From CAVONB01 sp963697205 (GTDB lineage Bacteria > Pseudomonadota > Alphaproteobacteria > Rhizobiales > Hyphomicrobiaceae): 64,000 nt of DNA. Under the pieces are notes generated by a model. The model searched no databases and was not told where the DNA came from. It worked only from the letters and a program-made list of their open reading frames with translations. How positions within the stretch are numbered: position 1 is the first letter of the stretch; each line of letters starts with the position of its first letter. Where the stretch lies: assembly GCA_963697205.1 (NCBI GenBank), contig CAVONB010000010.1, forward strand, positions 248,001 to 312,000, read 5' to 3'. Both the position numbers and the translations under genes were made by a program. Below, piece after piece: positions 1 through 9,099 of this stretch.

Positions 1-489
1 CTGCATCAGCACGCTGTCGAGCCATCGCCCGTGCTTGAAGCCGATGCCGTGCAGCGTCCCGCAGAACGTGAAACCGGCGCGCCGGTGGAGCGCCGTCGAC
101 GCGACGTTTGCGCTGTCCCCGATCACGGCCAGCATCTGCCGGAAACCGGCCGCCTCGGATCGCCGGATCAGCGCCATCAGCAAGGCACGCCCCACGCCGC
201 GGCCTTGCGCGTCCTGCGCAACGTAGATGGAATCCTCCACCGTCCAGCGATAGCCGATCCGCGCGCGGTAGCCGCTTGCGTAGGCGTAGCCCGCCACCGC
301 GCCGCCTATCTCTGCAACGAGATAAGGGTAGCCGCCGCCGATGATCGCCGCATGCCGCCGGGTCATCTCCGCCACGTCCGGCGGCTCGTACTCCCAGCTT
401 GCCCGCCCGCCCCGGACGGCCGGTGCATAGATGGCGGTCATGGCCGGAACATCTGCGGCCGTGGCGGGACGGATAAGAACTCCGGTCAC
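1..489 (-). CDS. GNAT-family N-acetyltransferase, phosphinothricin acetyltransferase-like (partial)
   Basis: Acetyl-CoA-dependent N-acetyltransferase, cut by the left edge of the window. The minus-strand reading is open from a GTG at 487-489 to base 1. It opens with IRPATAADVPAMTAIYAPAV, typical of the phosphinothricin/methionine-sulfoximine acetyltransferase subgroup. The acetyl-CoA loop is visible as DAQGRGVGRALL (Q/R-x-x-G-x-G/A) around residue 95, followed by the family's HRRAGF element near residue 140. About 163 codons are present, so only a short C-terminus is missing. The substrate cannot be told from sequence; members acetylate phosphinothricin or amino-acid analogues. No upstream in-frame ATG was found, so GTG is the likely start. 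Confidence 0.85.
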   Translation of the reverse strand, partial: MTGVLIRPATAADVPAMTAIYAPAVRGGRASWEYEPPDVAEMTRRHAAIIGGGYPYLVAEIGGAVAGYAYASGYRARIGYRWTVEDSIYVAQDAQGRGVGRALLMALIRRSEAAGFRQMLAVIGDSANVASTALHRRAGFTFCGTLHGIGFKHGRWLDSVLMQ

Positions 490-594
490 GGGGGGCTCGA
501 GGGCTGAGGCTGATGAGCGATGCGCCGCACTCTACCGCGACGGCTCGCCGCTGTCGTGCCCGTCGAAGGGACATCGCTGCGGTCCGCGCACCTG

Positions 595-630
595 GAAAAA
601 CAAAGGCCCCCGCTTCGTCAGCGGGGGCCT
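595..630 (-). terminator. Rho-independent terminator after the Bax inhibitor-1 gene
   Basis: A perfect 10-bp stem (604-613 with 621-630) and a 7-nt loop. On the minus strand it is followed by TTTGTTTTT. It lies 35 bases past the stop of the minus-strand gene ending at 666. Confidence 0.85.
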
Positions 631-665
631 GGGTCGTGCGTCGTTTCAGGTTCCCGGTTTCGCGA

Positions 666-1442
666 TCACTCGCGGCTGCCGAACAGCGACAGCAGGAACT
701 GGAACATGTTGACGAAGTCGAGGTACAGGCTGAGCGCACCGAAGATCGAGGCATGCGCCATCGCTTCGCTGTTTCCGGCCACCGTGTAGTACTCGTCCTT
801 GATCCGCTGCGTGTCGTAGGCCGTGAGGCCCGCGAACACGAGCACGCCGATCACCGAGATGGCGAAGTGCAGCGCGCCGGACTGCAGGAACATGTTGACG
901 AGACCGGCGATGATGATGCCGACCACGCCCATGATGAGGAACGATCCCCAGCCCGACAGATCCTTCTTCGTCGTGTAGCCGAACAGGCTGAGGCTGGCGA
1001 AGGCCGCTGCCGTGATGAAGAACATCTGCACGATCGACTGGCCGGTGTAGCGCAGGAAGATCGTCGACATCGACAGGCCCATCACGGCTGCGAATGCCCA
1101 GAACACCATCTGTGCCGTCGCCGCACTGGTCCGCGCGAACGACATGAACAGGATGAAGGCCAGCGGCGCCAGCACGATCACCCACATCAGCGGCGATCCG
1201 TAGACGGCCTTGCCGCCTTCGGTCAGCATCACCCCGTTGCGCAGCTTGGCGGCGGCCAGCGAGGGATCGTTGGTCGTCAGGAAGGAGAACATCGCGAATG
1301 CGACGACGCCCGTCAGGGCGAGTGCCAGCGTCATGTAGTTGTAGACGCCAACCATATAGGAGCGCAGGCCCTCGTCGACCTGCGCGTCCGCGCGGGTCGA
1401 AGTTGCGGCAACCTGAGCGTATCTGTTGTCGAACTGAGCCAT
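666..1442 (-). CDS. Bax inhibitor-1/YccA family membrane protein
   Basis: Polytopic inner-membrane protein of the BI-1 (UPF0005) family, about 258 residues. After a hydrophilic N-terminus (MAQFDNRYAQVAATSTRADA) there are about seven hydrophobic segments. The family-typical C-terminal region reads GLTAYDTQRIK and LYLDFVNMFQFLL. Members act as calcium-leak channels or membrane-stress modulators and interact with FtsH in E. coli; the exact role here is inferred only from the family. The start is the ATG at 1440-1442, preceded by AAGGGAA. A longer in-frame reading to 1601 exists but lacks family features. It is a single-gene unit with its own terminator. Confidence 0.92.
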   Translation of the reverse strand: MAQFDNRYAQVAATSTRADAQVDEGLRSYMVGVYNYMTLALALTGVVAFAMFSFLTTNDPSLAAAKLRNGVMLTEGGKAVYGSPLMWVIVLAPLAFILFMSFARTSAATAQMVFWAFAAVMGLSMSTIFLRYTGQSIVQMFFITAAAFASLSLFGYTTKKDLSGWGSFLIMGVVGIIIAGLVNMFLQSGALHFAISVIGVLVFAGLTAYDTQRIKDEYYTVAGNSEAMAHASIFGALSLYLDFVNMFQFLLSLFGSRE

Positions 1443-1590
1443 GTGAGTTCCCTTGAAGCCTCTTGCGACCGCGGGGGTCGTCCCCTGGAATATGCCGACG
1501 GCGCCGGCGCATTTCAAGGCGGACAACCCAATCCCGACCAGGGATATCGACTTTTTTGTGTCCAGGGTGCCGATCCGGTCACCCGGCGGC

Positions 1591-4179
1591 TTACTCCGCA
1601 CGAAGATATGGCACTGAAGGCGCTCTGAGAACGTGCCAGGTACCCAGTCCGCCGAACACCACCACCAGCCCGATCGCCAGACCCAGCGCCTGCCCGACCG
1701 CCACCCACGAAAATGTGAACGGCACGTCCATCACGGTCGTCAGCGCGATCCAGGCCGCCAGCGCGCCCAGCGCCACCGCGAACCCCGCCGTCACCGCCGC
1801 CGCGACCAGATACTCGAACAGGTGCGCGCTGATGATTCGCGCCCGGGTCGCGCCCAGGGTCTTCAGGATCACCGCCTGCTGGATGCGCCGGCGCTGGGCC
1901 GTGGCCAGCGCGCCAGCCAGCACCAGGGCGCCAGCCAACAGTGTGACGCTGCCCGCGGCCCTGACCGCCGTGATGATCTTCTCGAAGATCGCCGTGAACG
2001 CGTTGATCGCGTCCTTGACCCGGATCGCGGTCATGCCCGGATAGGCCTGGGCGATCACCCGGGCGACCCGCGCTTCCGCCTCCAGCGAGGTCTCCGGCGG
2101 CAGCACGACTGTTGCGAGCAACTTGTGCGGCGCCGCCTTCAGCGTGTTGGGCGAGAACACCATCACGAAGTTGATCGCCAGGCTCTCCCACTTCACCTCG
2201 CGGAACGAGGCGACCTTGGCCGTCACGTTGCGTCCGAGCACGTTGACCGTCACCTGGTCGCCGATCGCCAAGCCGAGCTTGCGCCCCAGCTCACCCTCGA
2301 ACGAGACCAGTGGCGGGCCGCTGTAGCCCGGCTCCCACCATGTCCCGGCCACCACCGTCGAGCCCTCCGGCACCGTATCGGCGTAGGTCAGCCCGCGATC
2401 GCCGTTCAGGACCCATTCGGCTTCCGGCGGCGCCTTGATCGCTTCCACCGGCTGGTCCTTCAGGCGCACCAGTCGCCCGCGCAGCATCGGCGCCAATTCC
2501 AGCGCCGCGCCCGGCACCTCGGCTTGCACGCGGCGCACGAGGTCGGGGTAGTCCTCCTTGCCGACGTCGAGCACGAAATAGTTGGGTGATTGCGTCGGCA
2601 TGCGCCCTGTCAGCTCCGCCACCAGCGAGGCGTCCGCCAGCGCGATGGCCGACAGCAGCGACAGCCCCGTACCCAGCGACAGGATGACCGAGCGGGTCAG
2701 CCCGCCCGGCGCGCCGAGATTGCCCAGCGCGATCGCCAGCTCCGGCCGGCGCGGGCGCGGCGCACGCCGCGCGGCGAGCGTGGTCAGCCACCCCAGCAGG
2801 AGGAACACCACGAACACGACGCTGACCGCTCCCAGGAAATAGATCGCGATCCGCCTCTGGTCCGACGTCAGGATTGCCAGCGCCGCCAGGGCGACGATCG
2901 CGGCGAGGATCAGCCCGACGACGCGCGCGTGCGGCCATTGGCTCTCCTCCGCGACCTCGTCGCGAAACAGCGCGGCTGGCCGGATGCGTTCGGCCCGGCC
3001 CAGCGGCCACAGCATGAACACCAACGCCACAAGCAGACCGTAGGCCGCCGCCGCTGCGAGGCTGCCGATCCGGATCGACAGCTCCGCCCGCACTGGCAGC
3101 AGGTCGCCGTAGAGCGCCGTCAGGACGACCGGCACGAGCACGCCCAGCGCCAGCCCGATGGCGACTCCGATCGCCGCGATCGTCATCACCTCGGCCAGAA
3201 ACATACGAAACACCAAGCGGCTCGGCGCACCCACGCTTTTCAGGATGGCCACCACCTTGCGTCGCCGGTCGATGAACGTCGCCACCGCGTTGGCCACGCC
3301 CACGCCGCCGACCAGGAGCGAGGTCAGCCCCACCAGCGTCAGGAACTGCGACAGCCGCTCAACCGTCCGCGTCACGCGCGGCGAGGGATCGCGCTTGTCG
3401 GCGACGACGAAGCCCGCTTCCGGCAGCGCTTTGGCAAGGCGCTGGCGCACGCCAACGAGATCGGCGTCGGCGTCGGGGTCGGGCAGCGCCATCGCATAGC
3501 GCCACCGTACGAGCGAGCCCGGCTCAACGAGGCCCGTGGCGACGAGCGTGTCGGTCGAGACCATCACCCGCGGCCCGAACGTCAGCCGGTCCGTGATCGC
3601 ATCGGGCTCTTTCTCGATGGCGGCGACGACCTTCACCTCGGCCTTGCCGAGCCGGATGACGTCGCCGATCCCGATTTGCAGCCGTTCGAGGAGGATCGGA
3701 TCGAGCGCCGCCGTCAGCGCCGCACCCGGCTGACCCGCGCCGAGCGCGTCCAGCCGCGCACCGTCCTTCAGCGTGATCGCGCCGGCCAGCGGATACGCCG
3801 TATCGACGCCTTTCAACTCGATCAGAACCTGATCGCTGCCGTCGGTACGGCGCGCCATCGTCCGCATCGAGGCCGTCTCGCTGACGCGGCCTACGGTGGC
3901 CATCGCCTGACGCTCGGCGGTCTCCGCCCGCTTGTGTGAGCGCGTGAGCGTCACGTCGCCGCCCAGCAGCGTGCGGCCCTGCCGCGCGAAGCCGCCGGTC
4001 AAGGCGTCCGACAGCGCGCCGACGCCGGCGATCACCATCACGCCCAGCGCGATGCACGCGATGAACACGCCGAACCCGCGCACACCGCCACGCAGGTCGC
4101 GCACGGCCAGCCGAAGCGAAAGCGGCAGGCGTTGCGCCGCCGCCGGTCGGGGCGCGGAAAGCGTATCCGTCGTGCTCAT
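1591..4179 (-). CDS. ybbP: ABC transporter permease, YbbP/FtsX-MacB type
   Basis: Membrane subunit of an ABC exporter or mechanotransmission complex, 862 residues. The N-terminal cytoplasmic and TM1 portion (LRLAVRDLRGGVRGFGVF) is followed by a large periplasmic domain. A bundle of TM helices around residues 265-450, a second periplasmic domain and three C-terminal helices complete the duplicated FtsX layout. The start overlaps the upstream ATPase gene by four bases (ATGA), so the two are translationally coupled. The neighbouring divergent tesA matches the classic ybbP-ybbA/tesA cluster. YbbAP is thought to act on lipids or amphipathic compounds together with TesA; that role is inference. Confidence 0.93.
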   Translation of the reverse strand: MSTTDTLSAPRPAAAQRLPLSLRLAVRDLRGGVRGFGVFIACIALGVMVIAGVGALSDALTGGFARQGRTLLGGDVTLTRSHKRAETAERQAMATVGRVSETASMRTMARRTDGSDQVLIELKGVDTAYPLAGAITLKDGARLDALGAGQPGAALTAALDPILLERLQIGIGDVIRLGKAEVKVVAAIEKEPDAITDRLTFGPRVMVSTDTLVATGLVEPGSLVRWRYAMALPDPDADADLVGVRQRLAKALPEAGFVVADKRDPSPRVTRTVERLSQFLTLVGLTSLLVGGVGVANAVATFIDRRRKVVAILKSVGAPSRLVFRMFLAEVMTIAAIGVAIGLALGVLVPVVLTALYGDLLPVRAELSIRIGSLAAAAAYGLLVALVFMLWPLGRAERIRPAALFRDEVAEESQWPHARVVGLILAAIVALAALAILTSDQRRIAIYFLGAVSVVFVVFLLLGWLTTLAARRAPRPRRPELAIALGNLGAPGGLTRSVILSLGTGLSLLSAIALADASLVAELTGRMPTQSPNYFVLDVGKEDYPDLVRRVQAEVPGAALELAPMLRGRLVRLKDQPVEAIKAPPEAEWVLNGDRGLTYADTVPEGSTVVAGTWWEPGYSGPPLVSFEGELGRKLGLAIGDQVTVNVLGRNVTAKVASFREVKWESLAINFVMVFSPNTLKAAPHKLLATVVLPPETSLEAEARVARVIAQAYPGMTAIRVKDAINAFTAIFEKIITAVRAAGSVTLLAGALVLAGALATAQRRRIQQAVILKTLGATRARIISAHLFEYLVAAAVTAGFAVALGALAAWIALTTVMDVPFTFSWVAVGQALGLAIGLVVVFGGLGTWHVLRAPSVPYLRAE

Positions 4180-4895
4180 GACGCCGTCGCCTCGCGCTCG
4201 CGCTCGATCAGCCCGTCGGCCATATGCACCACCCGCTGGCAGCGCTCCGCCAGCGACAGGTCGTGCGTAACCAGGATCAGCGTGGCCTTGTTCCGCTGCT
4301 GCAACTCGAACAGGCGATCCACCACTTGCCCGCCTGTCCGTGTGTCGAGATTGCCGGTCGGCTCGTCGGCCAGCAGCAGCCGGGGCCGCGCAGCCAGCGC
4401 GCGCGCGAGCGCCACGCGCTGTTGCTCGCCGCCCGACAACTGCGCGGGGAAGTGGTCCGCGCGCCGCTCCAGACCGACCTCGGCGAGCAGCGCGCGGGCC
4501 ACCTCGAAGGCGTCCTCGCGCGCGGCAAGCTCCAGCGGTAGCGCGACATTCTCCAACGCCGTCATCGTCGGCACGAGATGAAAGGACTGGAAGACGATGC
4601 CGATCTCGCGCCCGCGCAGCCGCGCCAGGTCGTCCTCGCTCAGCCGCGCGACGTCAGCACCTGCGATCCGCACACGCCCGCGGGTCGCTCGCTCCAGGGC
4701 CGCGATCACCATCAGCAGCGAGGTCTTGCCCGAACCGGATGGCCCCACGATCGCCACGGATTGGCCTTCGGGAACGCTGAGTGTGATCCCGCGCAGGATC
4801 TCGACCGGACCGGCGCGACTCGTCAGCGTCAGGCCGACGTCGGCCAGATCGACGATCGCTTCGCCTCGAGGCGTGTCGGCGGTTTCGGATGTCAA
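4176..4895 (-). CDS. ybbA: ABC transporter ATP-binding protein YbbA
   Basis: ATPase of the YbbA-YbbP system (LolD/MacB-like subfamily), 239 residues. Walker A is GPSGSGKTSLL (about residue 53), the signature is LSGGEQQRVALARAL, and Walker B with D-loop is LLLADEPTGNLDTR. The switch histidine sits in LVTHD. The start appears to be TTG at 4893-4895, preceded by GGAGC at good spacing; no in-frame ATG or GTG of equal quality lies nearby. It overlaps ybbP by four bases and is divergent from tesA, with about 85 bp of shared promoter space. Confidence 0.95.
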   Translation of the reverse strand: MTSETADTPRGEAIVDLADVGLTLTSRAGPVEILRGITLSVPEGQSVAIVGPSGSGKTSLLMVIAALERATRGRVRIAGADVARLSEDDLARLRGREIGIVFQSFHLVPTMTALENVALPLELAAREDAFEVARALLAEVGLERRADHFPAQLSGGEQQRVALARALAARPRLLLADEPTGNLDTRTGGQVVDRLFELQQRNKATLILVTHDLSLAERCQRVVHMADGLIEREREATAS

Positions 4896-4979
4896 GATCT
4901 TGCTCCGGGTCTGTCTGACTTCTACGTGTCGCAGGTCGGTTGAGGATCAGGCAGGCGACCGCAACAGGTGAGCGATACG

Positions 4980-5711
4980 ATGGCAATGAGACGATCGAGC
5001 GTGCCCGGGGTTGGCTCAAGCGACATGGGGGGCTTCGTCCATCGCGTCAATGCCTCTGCGGCGATCGTGCGGTCTGCTCTCGCCCTCCTGCTGTGTGTAT
5101 GGTCCCTGTCGTCGGCGGCCGCCGCCCCCGGCGCCCAGATCCGCATCGTCGCATTCGGCGACAGCCTGACTGCCGGCTATGGCCTGCCGCCGGCCGCTGC
5201 ATTTCCCGTCCAGCTGCAGGCCGCCCTGAAGGCGCGCGGCCACGCAGTCGAGGTCGTCAACGCCGGCGTCTCCGGCGACACAACGGCCGCCGCCCTCGAT
5301 CGCTTCGACTGGGCCGTGCCGGACAACGCCGACGCTGCCATCGTCGAACTCGGCGCCAACGACGCCCTGCGCGGCCTCGATCCGGCCAGGGCCCGCGCCA
5401 ACCTCGACGCCATCCTGTCGAAGCTGAAGGCGCGTGGCCTTCCCGTGTTGTTGGCCGGCATGGGTGCGCCCCGCAACCTGGGTCCAGAGTATGTCGCCGC
5501 CTTCGATCGGATCTATCCTGAGCTTGCCGAACAGCATGGCGCCATTCTCTATCCGTTCTTTCTCGACGGCGTCGCCCTGAAACCGGAGCTCAATCTGCGC
5601 GACGGCATCCATCCGACCGAAGAGGGCGTATCGGTTATTGTCGCGCGCATCCTGCCGCAAGTGGAGGCCCTGATCGCCCGCGTCGAGAAAGCGCGCGCCG
5701 CCGCCCGCTGA
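4980..5711 (+). CDS. tesA: Periplasmic arylesterase / lysophospholipase, TesA type (SGNH hydrolase)
   Basis: Secreted GDSL hydrolase acting on acyl-CoA, lysophospholipid or aryl esters in the periplasm. From the chosen ATG at 4980 (AGGTGA seven bases upstream; a GTG at 4968 is the alternative) the protein has 243 residues. A hydrophobic signal segment at about 30-49 ends in SSAAAAP. Block I is VAFGDSLTAGYG (Ser62), block III is GANDALRG, and block V is DGIHPTEEG with the catalytic Asp and His. It is divergent from ybbA/ybbP, the conserved arrangement for TesA. Confidence 0.93.
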   Translation: MAMRRSSVPGVGSSDMGGFVHRVNASAAIVRSALALLLCVWSLSSAAAAPGAQIRIVAFGDSLTAGYGLPPAAAFPVQLQAALKARGHAVEVVNAGVSGDTTAAALDRFDWAVPDNADAAIVELGANDALRGLDPARARANLDAILSKLKARGLPVLLAGMGAPRNLGPEYVAAFDRIYPELAEQHGAILYPFFLDGVALKPELNLRDGIHPTEEGVSVIVARILPQVEALIARVEKARAAAR

Positions 5712-5799
5712 GCCTTGCGGTGCTTGATCGCGTCGGGTCGACCGGCGATTGTGACTTACGCGCTTGTGGAGCGTGCGGGGGCAGAGGAAGGGGCTGAAG

Positions 5800-6384
5800 A
5801 TGGTACGCCTGTTTGCCGGCCTCGAGATCCCCGACGTCCAGCGCCAGCAGATGGCCCTGCTCAAATCGCCGCTGCCCGGCGCCTGGTGGCTCGAGCCCGA
5901 GAACTACCATGTCACGCTGCGCTTTGCCGGCGACATGGACAACGCGCAAGCCGCCGACTTCGCCGATGCCCTCGATATCGTCGCCTGCGAGGCTTTTGCC
6001 GTGCGCTTGGCGGGGCTCGGCACGTTCGGCGGCAAGGATCCCCGTTCGCTCTGGGTCGGCGTCGAGGGCGGCGAGGCGCTCGATGCCCTGGCGCGCGCCT
6101 GCGAGCGCGCCGCCCGGTCCGCCGGTCTGCCGCCCGAGCAGCGTCCGTTCAAGCCGCACGTCACCATTGCGCGCCTGCGCAACACCCGGCCCGAGGCGCT
6201 CGCCCGCTTCCTCCAGCATCACGGTGCGTTCCGCCTCCCGCCCTTTCCCGTGGAAAGCTTCACCCTGTTTTCCTCGCGCCCGCGCGTCGGCGGCGGACCT
6301 TATGTCAGCGAGATGACGTTTCCCCTGCAGACCGCCGGCCGTCCCGGCGAGTTGGGTCACCACGGCGTGGAAGACGATCGCTGA
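5800..6384 (+). CDS. thpR: RNA 2',3'-cyclic phosphodiesterase (LigT/2H family)
   Basis: 2H-superfamily phosphodiesterase that opens 2',3'-cyclic phosphate RNA ends (once called 2'-5' RNA ligase). Both signature tetrapeptides are present: HVTL at residues 37-40 and HVTI at 120-123. The family-typical LEPENYHVTLRFAGD and FKPHVTIARL contexts surround them. Length is 194 residues, usual for the family. The ATG at 5800 is preceded by AGGAAGGGG; an upstream reading from 5764 adds 12 residues without family support. It lies on the same strand about 90 bp after tesA. Confidence 0.94.
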   Translation: MVRLFAGLEIPDVQRQQMALLKSPLPGAWWLEPENYHVTLRFAGDMDNAQAADFADALDIVACEAFAVRLAGLGTFGGKDPRSLWVGVEGGEALDALARACERAARSAGLPPEQRPFKPHVTIARLRNTRPEALARFLQHHGAFRLPPFPVESFTLFSSRPRVGGGPYVSEMTFPLQTAGRPGELGHHGVEDDR

Positions 6385-6498
6385 GCCTGCTTTGACCTTT
6401 TCGGCTCGACCTGATCGGCCAGCCAGCCCTGCCCCGCCCGGCCCCACATTCCCCCGCGCGGTATGCTCGCGGCTCAACCAGCAAAGGACAACGCACCG

Positions 6499-6804
6499 AT
6501 GGCTCAAACGCTTGACCCCGCGCGCCGCACCGAGGCGTTCGCCAGGCTTCCAGGCTGGGAACCGGTGCGCGACCGCGATGCGATCGAGAAGACGTTTCGG
6601 TTCGCCGATTTCAGCGCCGCCTTCGGCTTCATGGCGCGCGTCGCCCTGGTCGCCGAGAAGATGGACCACCATCCGGAGTGGACTAACGTCTACAACCGCG
6701 TCGCCGTCACGCTGACGACACACGACGCGGGCGGCCTGACCGACAAGGACGTTGCGCTGGCGCTGGCCATCGAGGCGATCATGCCGTCCCCCGAGGCCGG
6801 CTGA
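6499..6804 (+). CDS. phhB: 4a-hydroxytetrahydrobiopterin dehydratase
   Basis: Pterin-4a-carbinolamine dehydratase, 101 residues, which recycles tetrahydrobiopterin after aromatic amino-acid hydroxylation. The active-site signature EKMDHHPEWTNVYNRV is intact, with the paired histidines. The N-terminal WEPVRDRDAIEKTFRF and the C-terminal TDKDVALALAIEAI are also family-typical. The start at 6499 follows AAAGGA at suitable spacing. No phenylalanine hydroxylase gene is visible in the window, so its partner lies elsewhere or the protein serves another pterin pathway. Confidence 0.93.
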   Translation: MAQTLDPARRTEAFARLPGWEPVRDRDAIEKTFRFADFSAAFGFMARVALVAEKMDHHPEWTNVYNRVAVTLTTHDAGGLTDKDVALALAIEAIMPSPEAG

Positions 6805-6843
6805 TCGGCGACGGCGGGACGGGTTGCAGGCCGCCGCGGCGCC

Positions 6844-7644
6844 TCAGTTCTGAACGCGCGGCAGAGGTCGCATGGGGGCCCGGATCGGCAGCACGGGCGG
6901 CGAGGTGTGCGTGCCCGGACGGTCGCCGCTCACCACCACCGCGGAGCCGGCGTCGCGAGGCTGCAGGCCGCCGTTATGGCTGTCGCCAGTCTCGCCCCCC
7001 CCAGACGCCGCGCCAGATTGCATGCCGGCCTCCCGGGCATACCGTGCGTGCCGTTGCGTTTCCGCCGTCGACCACGGTGCGGGTTTGCACGCGCAGCCGT
7101 TGACCAGCGTTTTGCGATACCGGAAGGCGTTGGGCAGGCTCTTGTAGGAGCGCCCTGCGAAGTTCTGCGCCGTCTCGATCGTGCCGCCGTCGACGGGATG
7201 GAAGAAAAGCTCAGCCGACTCTCCACAGCGGGCCGCGCAGGTCTTCTGGTCCTTGTAAAGCGCCGAACGCCCGACGCCGTGGCTGACGGGGAAGTAGAAG
7301 CCATCGCAGGTGCGCACGCATACCGAGCGGTAGCGTGTCTCGCGCTGCGGCGCAGGCTCACCATAGGCGCCGCGCGGCGGCGGCAGCGGCTGTATGGCGT
7401 AGGGTGAATAGGTCAGCGGCCCCCCGCGCTGTGGCGAAGTCACGATCGGTGGTGAAAGAACGCGCGGGCCTGCCGGCCGGCTGGGCTCGCCGCCGCCGAG
7501 AAATCCGAAAATCGATTGCAGCAGCGACTGGGCGGCCGCCGGCGTCGCCGCAGCCATGACGCCACCCATCGACACCACGAGGGCGATCATCCGGGCCGAC
7601 GCCCAGGCCGACCCGCTCCGGCTGACGCTTACGCAAGACCACAT
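6844..7644 (-). CDS. DUF2865 domain protein, exported
   Basis: Protein of unknown function, 266 residues. A signal-like hydrophobic N-terminus reads MIALVVSMGGVMAAATPAAA, followed by a proline/glycine-rich linker. The cysteine-rich core contains SVCVRTCDGFYFPVS (about residues 106-120), TCAARCGESAELFF and NGCACKPAPWS. These match DUF2865, a family seen mainly in Hyphomicrobiales. The even number of conserved cysteines and the signal peptide suggest a disulfide-bonded periplasmic or outer-surface protein (inference). A start at 7590 is also possible. A paralogue lies directly upstream on the same strand. Confidence 0.82.
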   Translation of the reverse strand: MWSCVSVSRSGSAWASARMIALVVSMGGVMAAATPAAAQSLLQSIFGFLGGGEPSRPAGPRVLSPPIVTSPQRGGPLTYSPYAIQPLPPPRGAYGEPAPQRETRYRSVCVRTCDGFYFPVSHGVGRSALYKDQKTCAARCGESAELFFHPVDGGTIETAQNFAGRSYKSLPNAFRYRKTLVNGCACKPAPWSTAETQRHARYAREAGMQSGAASGGGETGDSHNGGLQPRDAGSAVVVSGDRPGTHTSPPVLPIRAPMRPLPRVQN

Positions 7645-7880
7645 AACGCTGACACAACGCCCGTTAACGGGCCGCCGCCGGCCGGTCGGCCGAACGTGCC
7701 GGATCCCCTCCAGCCATTCGACACACGCGCCACGACGATCCCACGCAGAACCACCTTCGGGCGCTGTTTTCGCATCGAAAGAGAAAGAAACCCTGAACCG
7801 CCTTGCGCGGCCAACGCTTGGCAGTGCAAACGTCCGGCTGCACGGCCGATGTCAGGAGTGACTTTGGAGCGGAAAGGACG

Positions 7881-8921
7881 TCAATTCGACCGTGCCGACG
7901 ACGGCACGCCCGCGCCCACGCGCCGGATGTACGTTTCCTCGCTGCCGCGCCGCTTTGGCAACGGCGGCGTCTGCGCCCGGTTCGCGCTCGCGCCCGGCTT
8001 GGGAACCGGCCCGTTCAGGACAACCAGCGACATCCGGCTGCCTGAGAATGCCCGCACGGTGCGGCTCTGCTCCGGCGACAGCCGCCCCGACCCGAAGTCG
8101 TTGAGCGTCGTTATGACCGGTCGCAGGCTGGCGGTCGAAAGCGGTGTCAGCGCCGCGGTCTGTATCGTCGGCCGCGTGCGGCGGTCGGCCCGCTTGCGCG
8201 GCACCGGTGGTTTTGCCCCATTCTGCGCGTACGCGCGGTGGCGGTCGCGCGCCTCCTGCTCCCATGGATGCGCCTTGCACTTGCACGACGCGTCGAAAGT
8301 CGTGCGGAACAGGAAAGCGGTCTTCAGCCGGCGATAGGCGCGCCCGTCGAGATCACGCATGTCCTCGACCTCGGCGCCGGGATTTGGATAGACGAACAGC
8401 CGCGCCTCGCTCCCCCCGCAGCTCGATTGGCAGGTGGCCTCGTCGGCATCGAAGCGGTCCGGTGTCGTCGCGAAGCTTACCGGAAAGAAGTAGCCGTCGC
8501 ACATCCGCACGCACATGGTGCGGTAGCTGCCGCCGCCGAACCGGCTGCTGTTCCAGTCTTCATCGCTGCGCCACCGCTCGCTGTCGGCGGGGATCCCATA
8601 GATGCCGAGGTTCATCGGCGGGGCCTTGATGGCCTTTGCCTCGCCGTCGCCCCGGTTCTTCCGCTTGACCTTGGCCCAATACGCGTCGCTCTTGATGTTC
8701 TCCATCCACTCTTCGCTGCTCAGCACGGCTGCGCGCTCCATCGCCGGCGGCGCGGCGGGTGCGACGGCGGGCACTGCGGTGGGTGTCGGAGCGGTGGGGG
8801 CCAAATATTGCATGCCAGCCACACTCAGTGTGACCAGTGCAACAATCGTTGCGGCCGTCCTCGCGGCGCCTCGAAGGCTCAAGTGGCTGGGGTGCGACGC
8901 GGAATTTTGACCCGGAACCAT
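7881..8921 (-). CDS. DUF2865 domain protein, membrane-anchored or exported
   Basis: Second DUF2865 protein, 346 residues. One hydrophobic segment (TAATIVALVTLSVAGMQYLA, about residues 22-41) could be a signal anchor. An Ala/Pro-rich linker, a charged region and then the core follow: MCVRMCDGYFFPVSFAT (about residue 136), TCQSSCGGSEARLFVYP and DASCKCKAHPW. The C-terminal ~130 residues are basic and probably disordered. The core aligns by eye with the downstream paralogue at 6844-7644, so the pair looks like a duplication that diverged outside the core. Function unknown. Confidence 0.82.
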   Translation of the reverse strand: MVPGQNSASHPSHLSLRGAARTAATIVALVTLSVAGMQYLAPTAPTPTAVPAVAPAAPPAMERAAVLSSEEWMENIKSDAYWAKVKRKNRGDGEAKAIKAPPMNLGIYGIPADSERWRSDEDWNSSRFGGGSYRTMCVRMCDGYFFPVSFATTPDRFDADEATCQSSCGGSEARLFVYPNPGAEVEDMRDLDGRAYRRLKTAFLFRTTFDASCKCKAHPWEQEARDRHRAYAQNGAKPPVPRKRADRRTRPTIQTAALTPLSTASLRPVITTLNDFGSGRLSPEQSRTVRAFSGSRMSLVVLNGPVPKPGASANRAQTPPLPKRRGSEETYIRRVGAGVPSSARSN

Positions 8922-9099
8922 GATCTTATGAACGCCTGTTACTCAGCGACTGAACTTACGAGCTTCGTTTAGACCAGCAGTGAGACGTGTGCCAACAAAA
9001 AATGGCGCACTGCAGCGAAAATCCGTGCTCGATCCGTCTTACGGCTAATGCCGCAAATTAAATGAAGTTCCCGCCGTTAACGATTGCTACCAAACGCGA

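Noticed and set aside
513..1628. Long plus-strand open reading opposite the Bax inhibitor-1 gene
   Set aside because: It is antisense to a well-supported membrane-protein gene and has the Arg/His-rich composition of a high-GC shadow.
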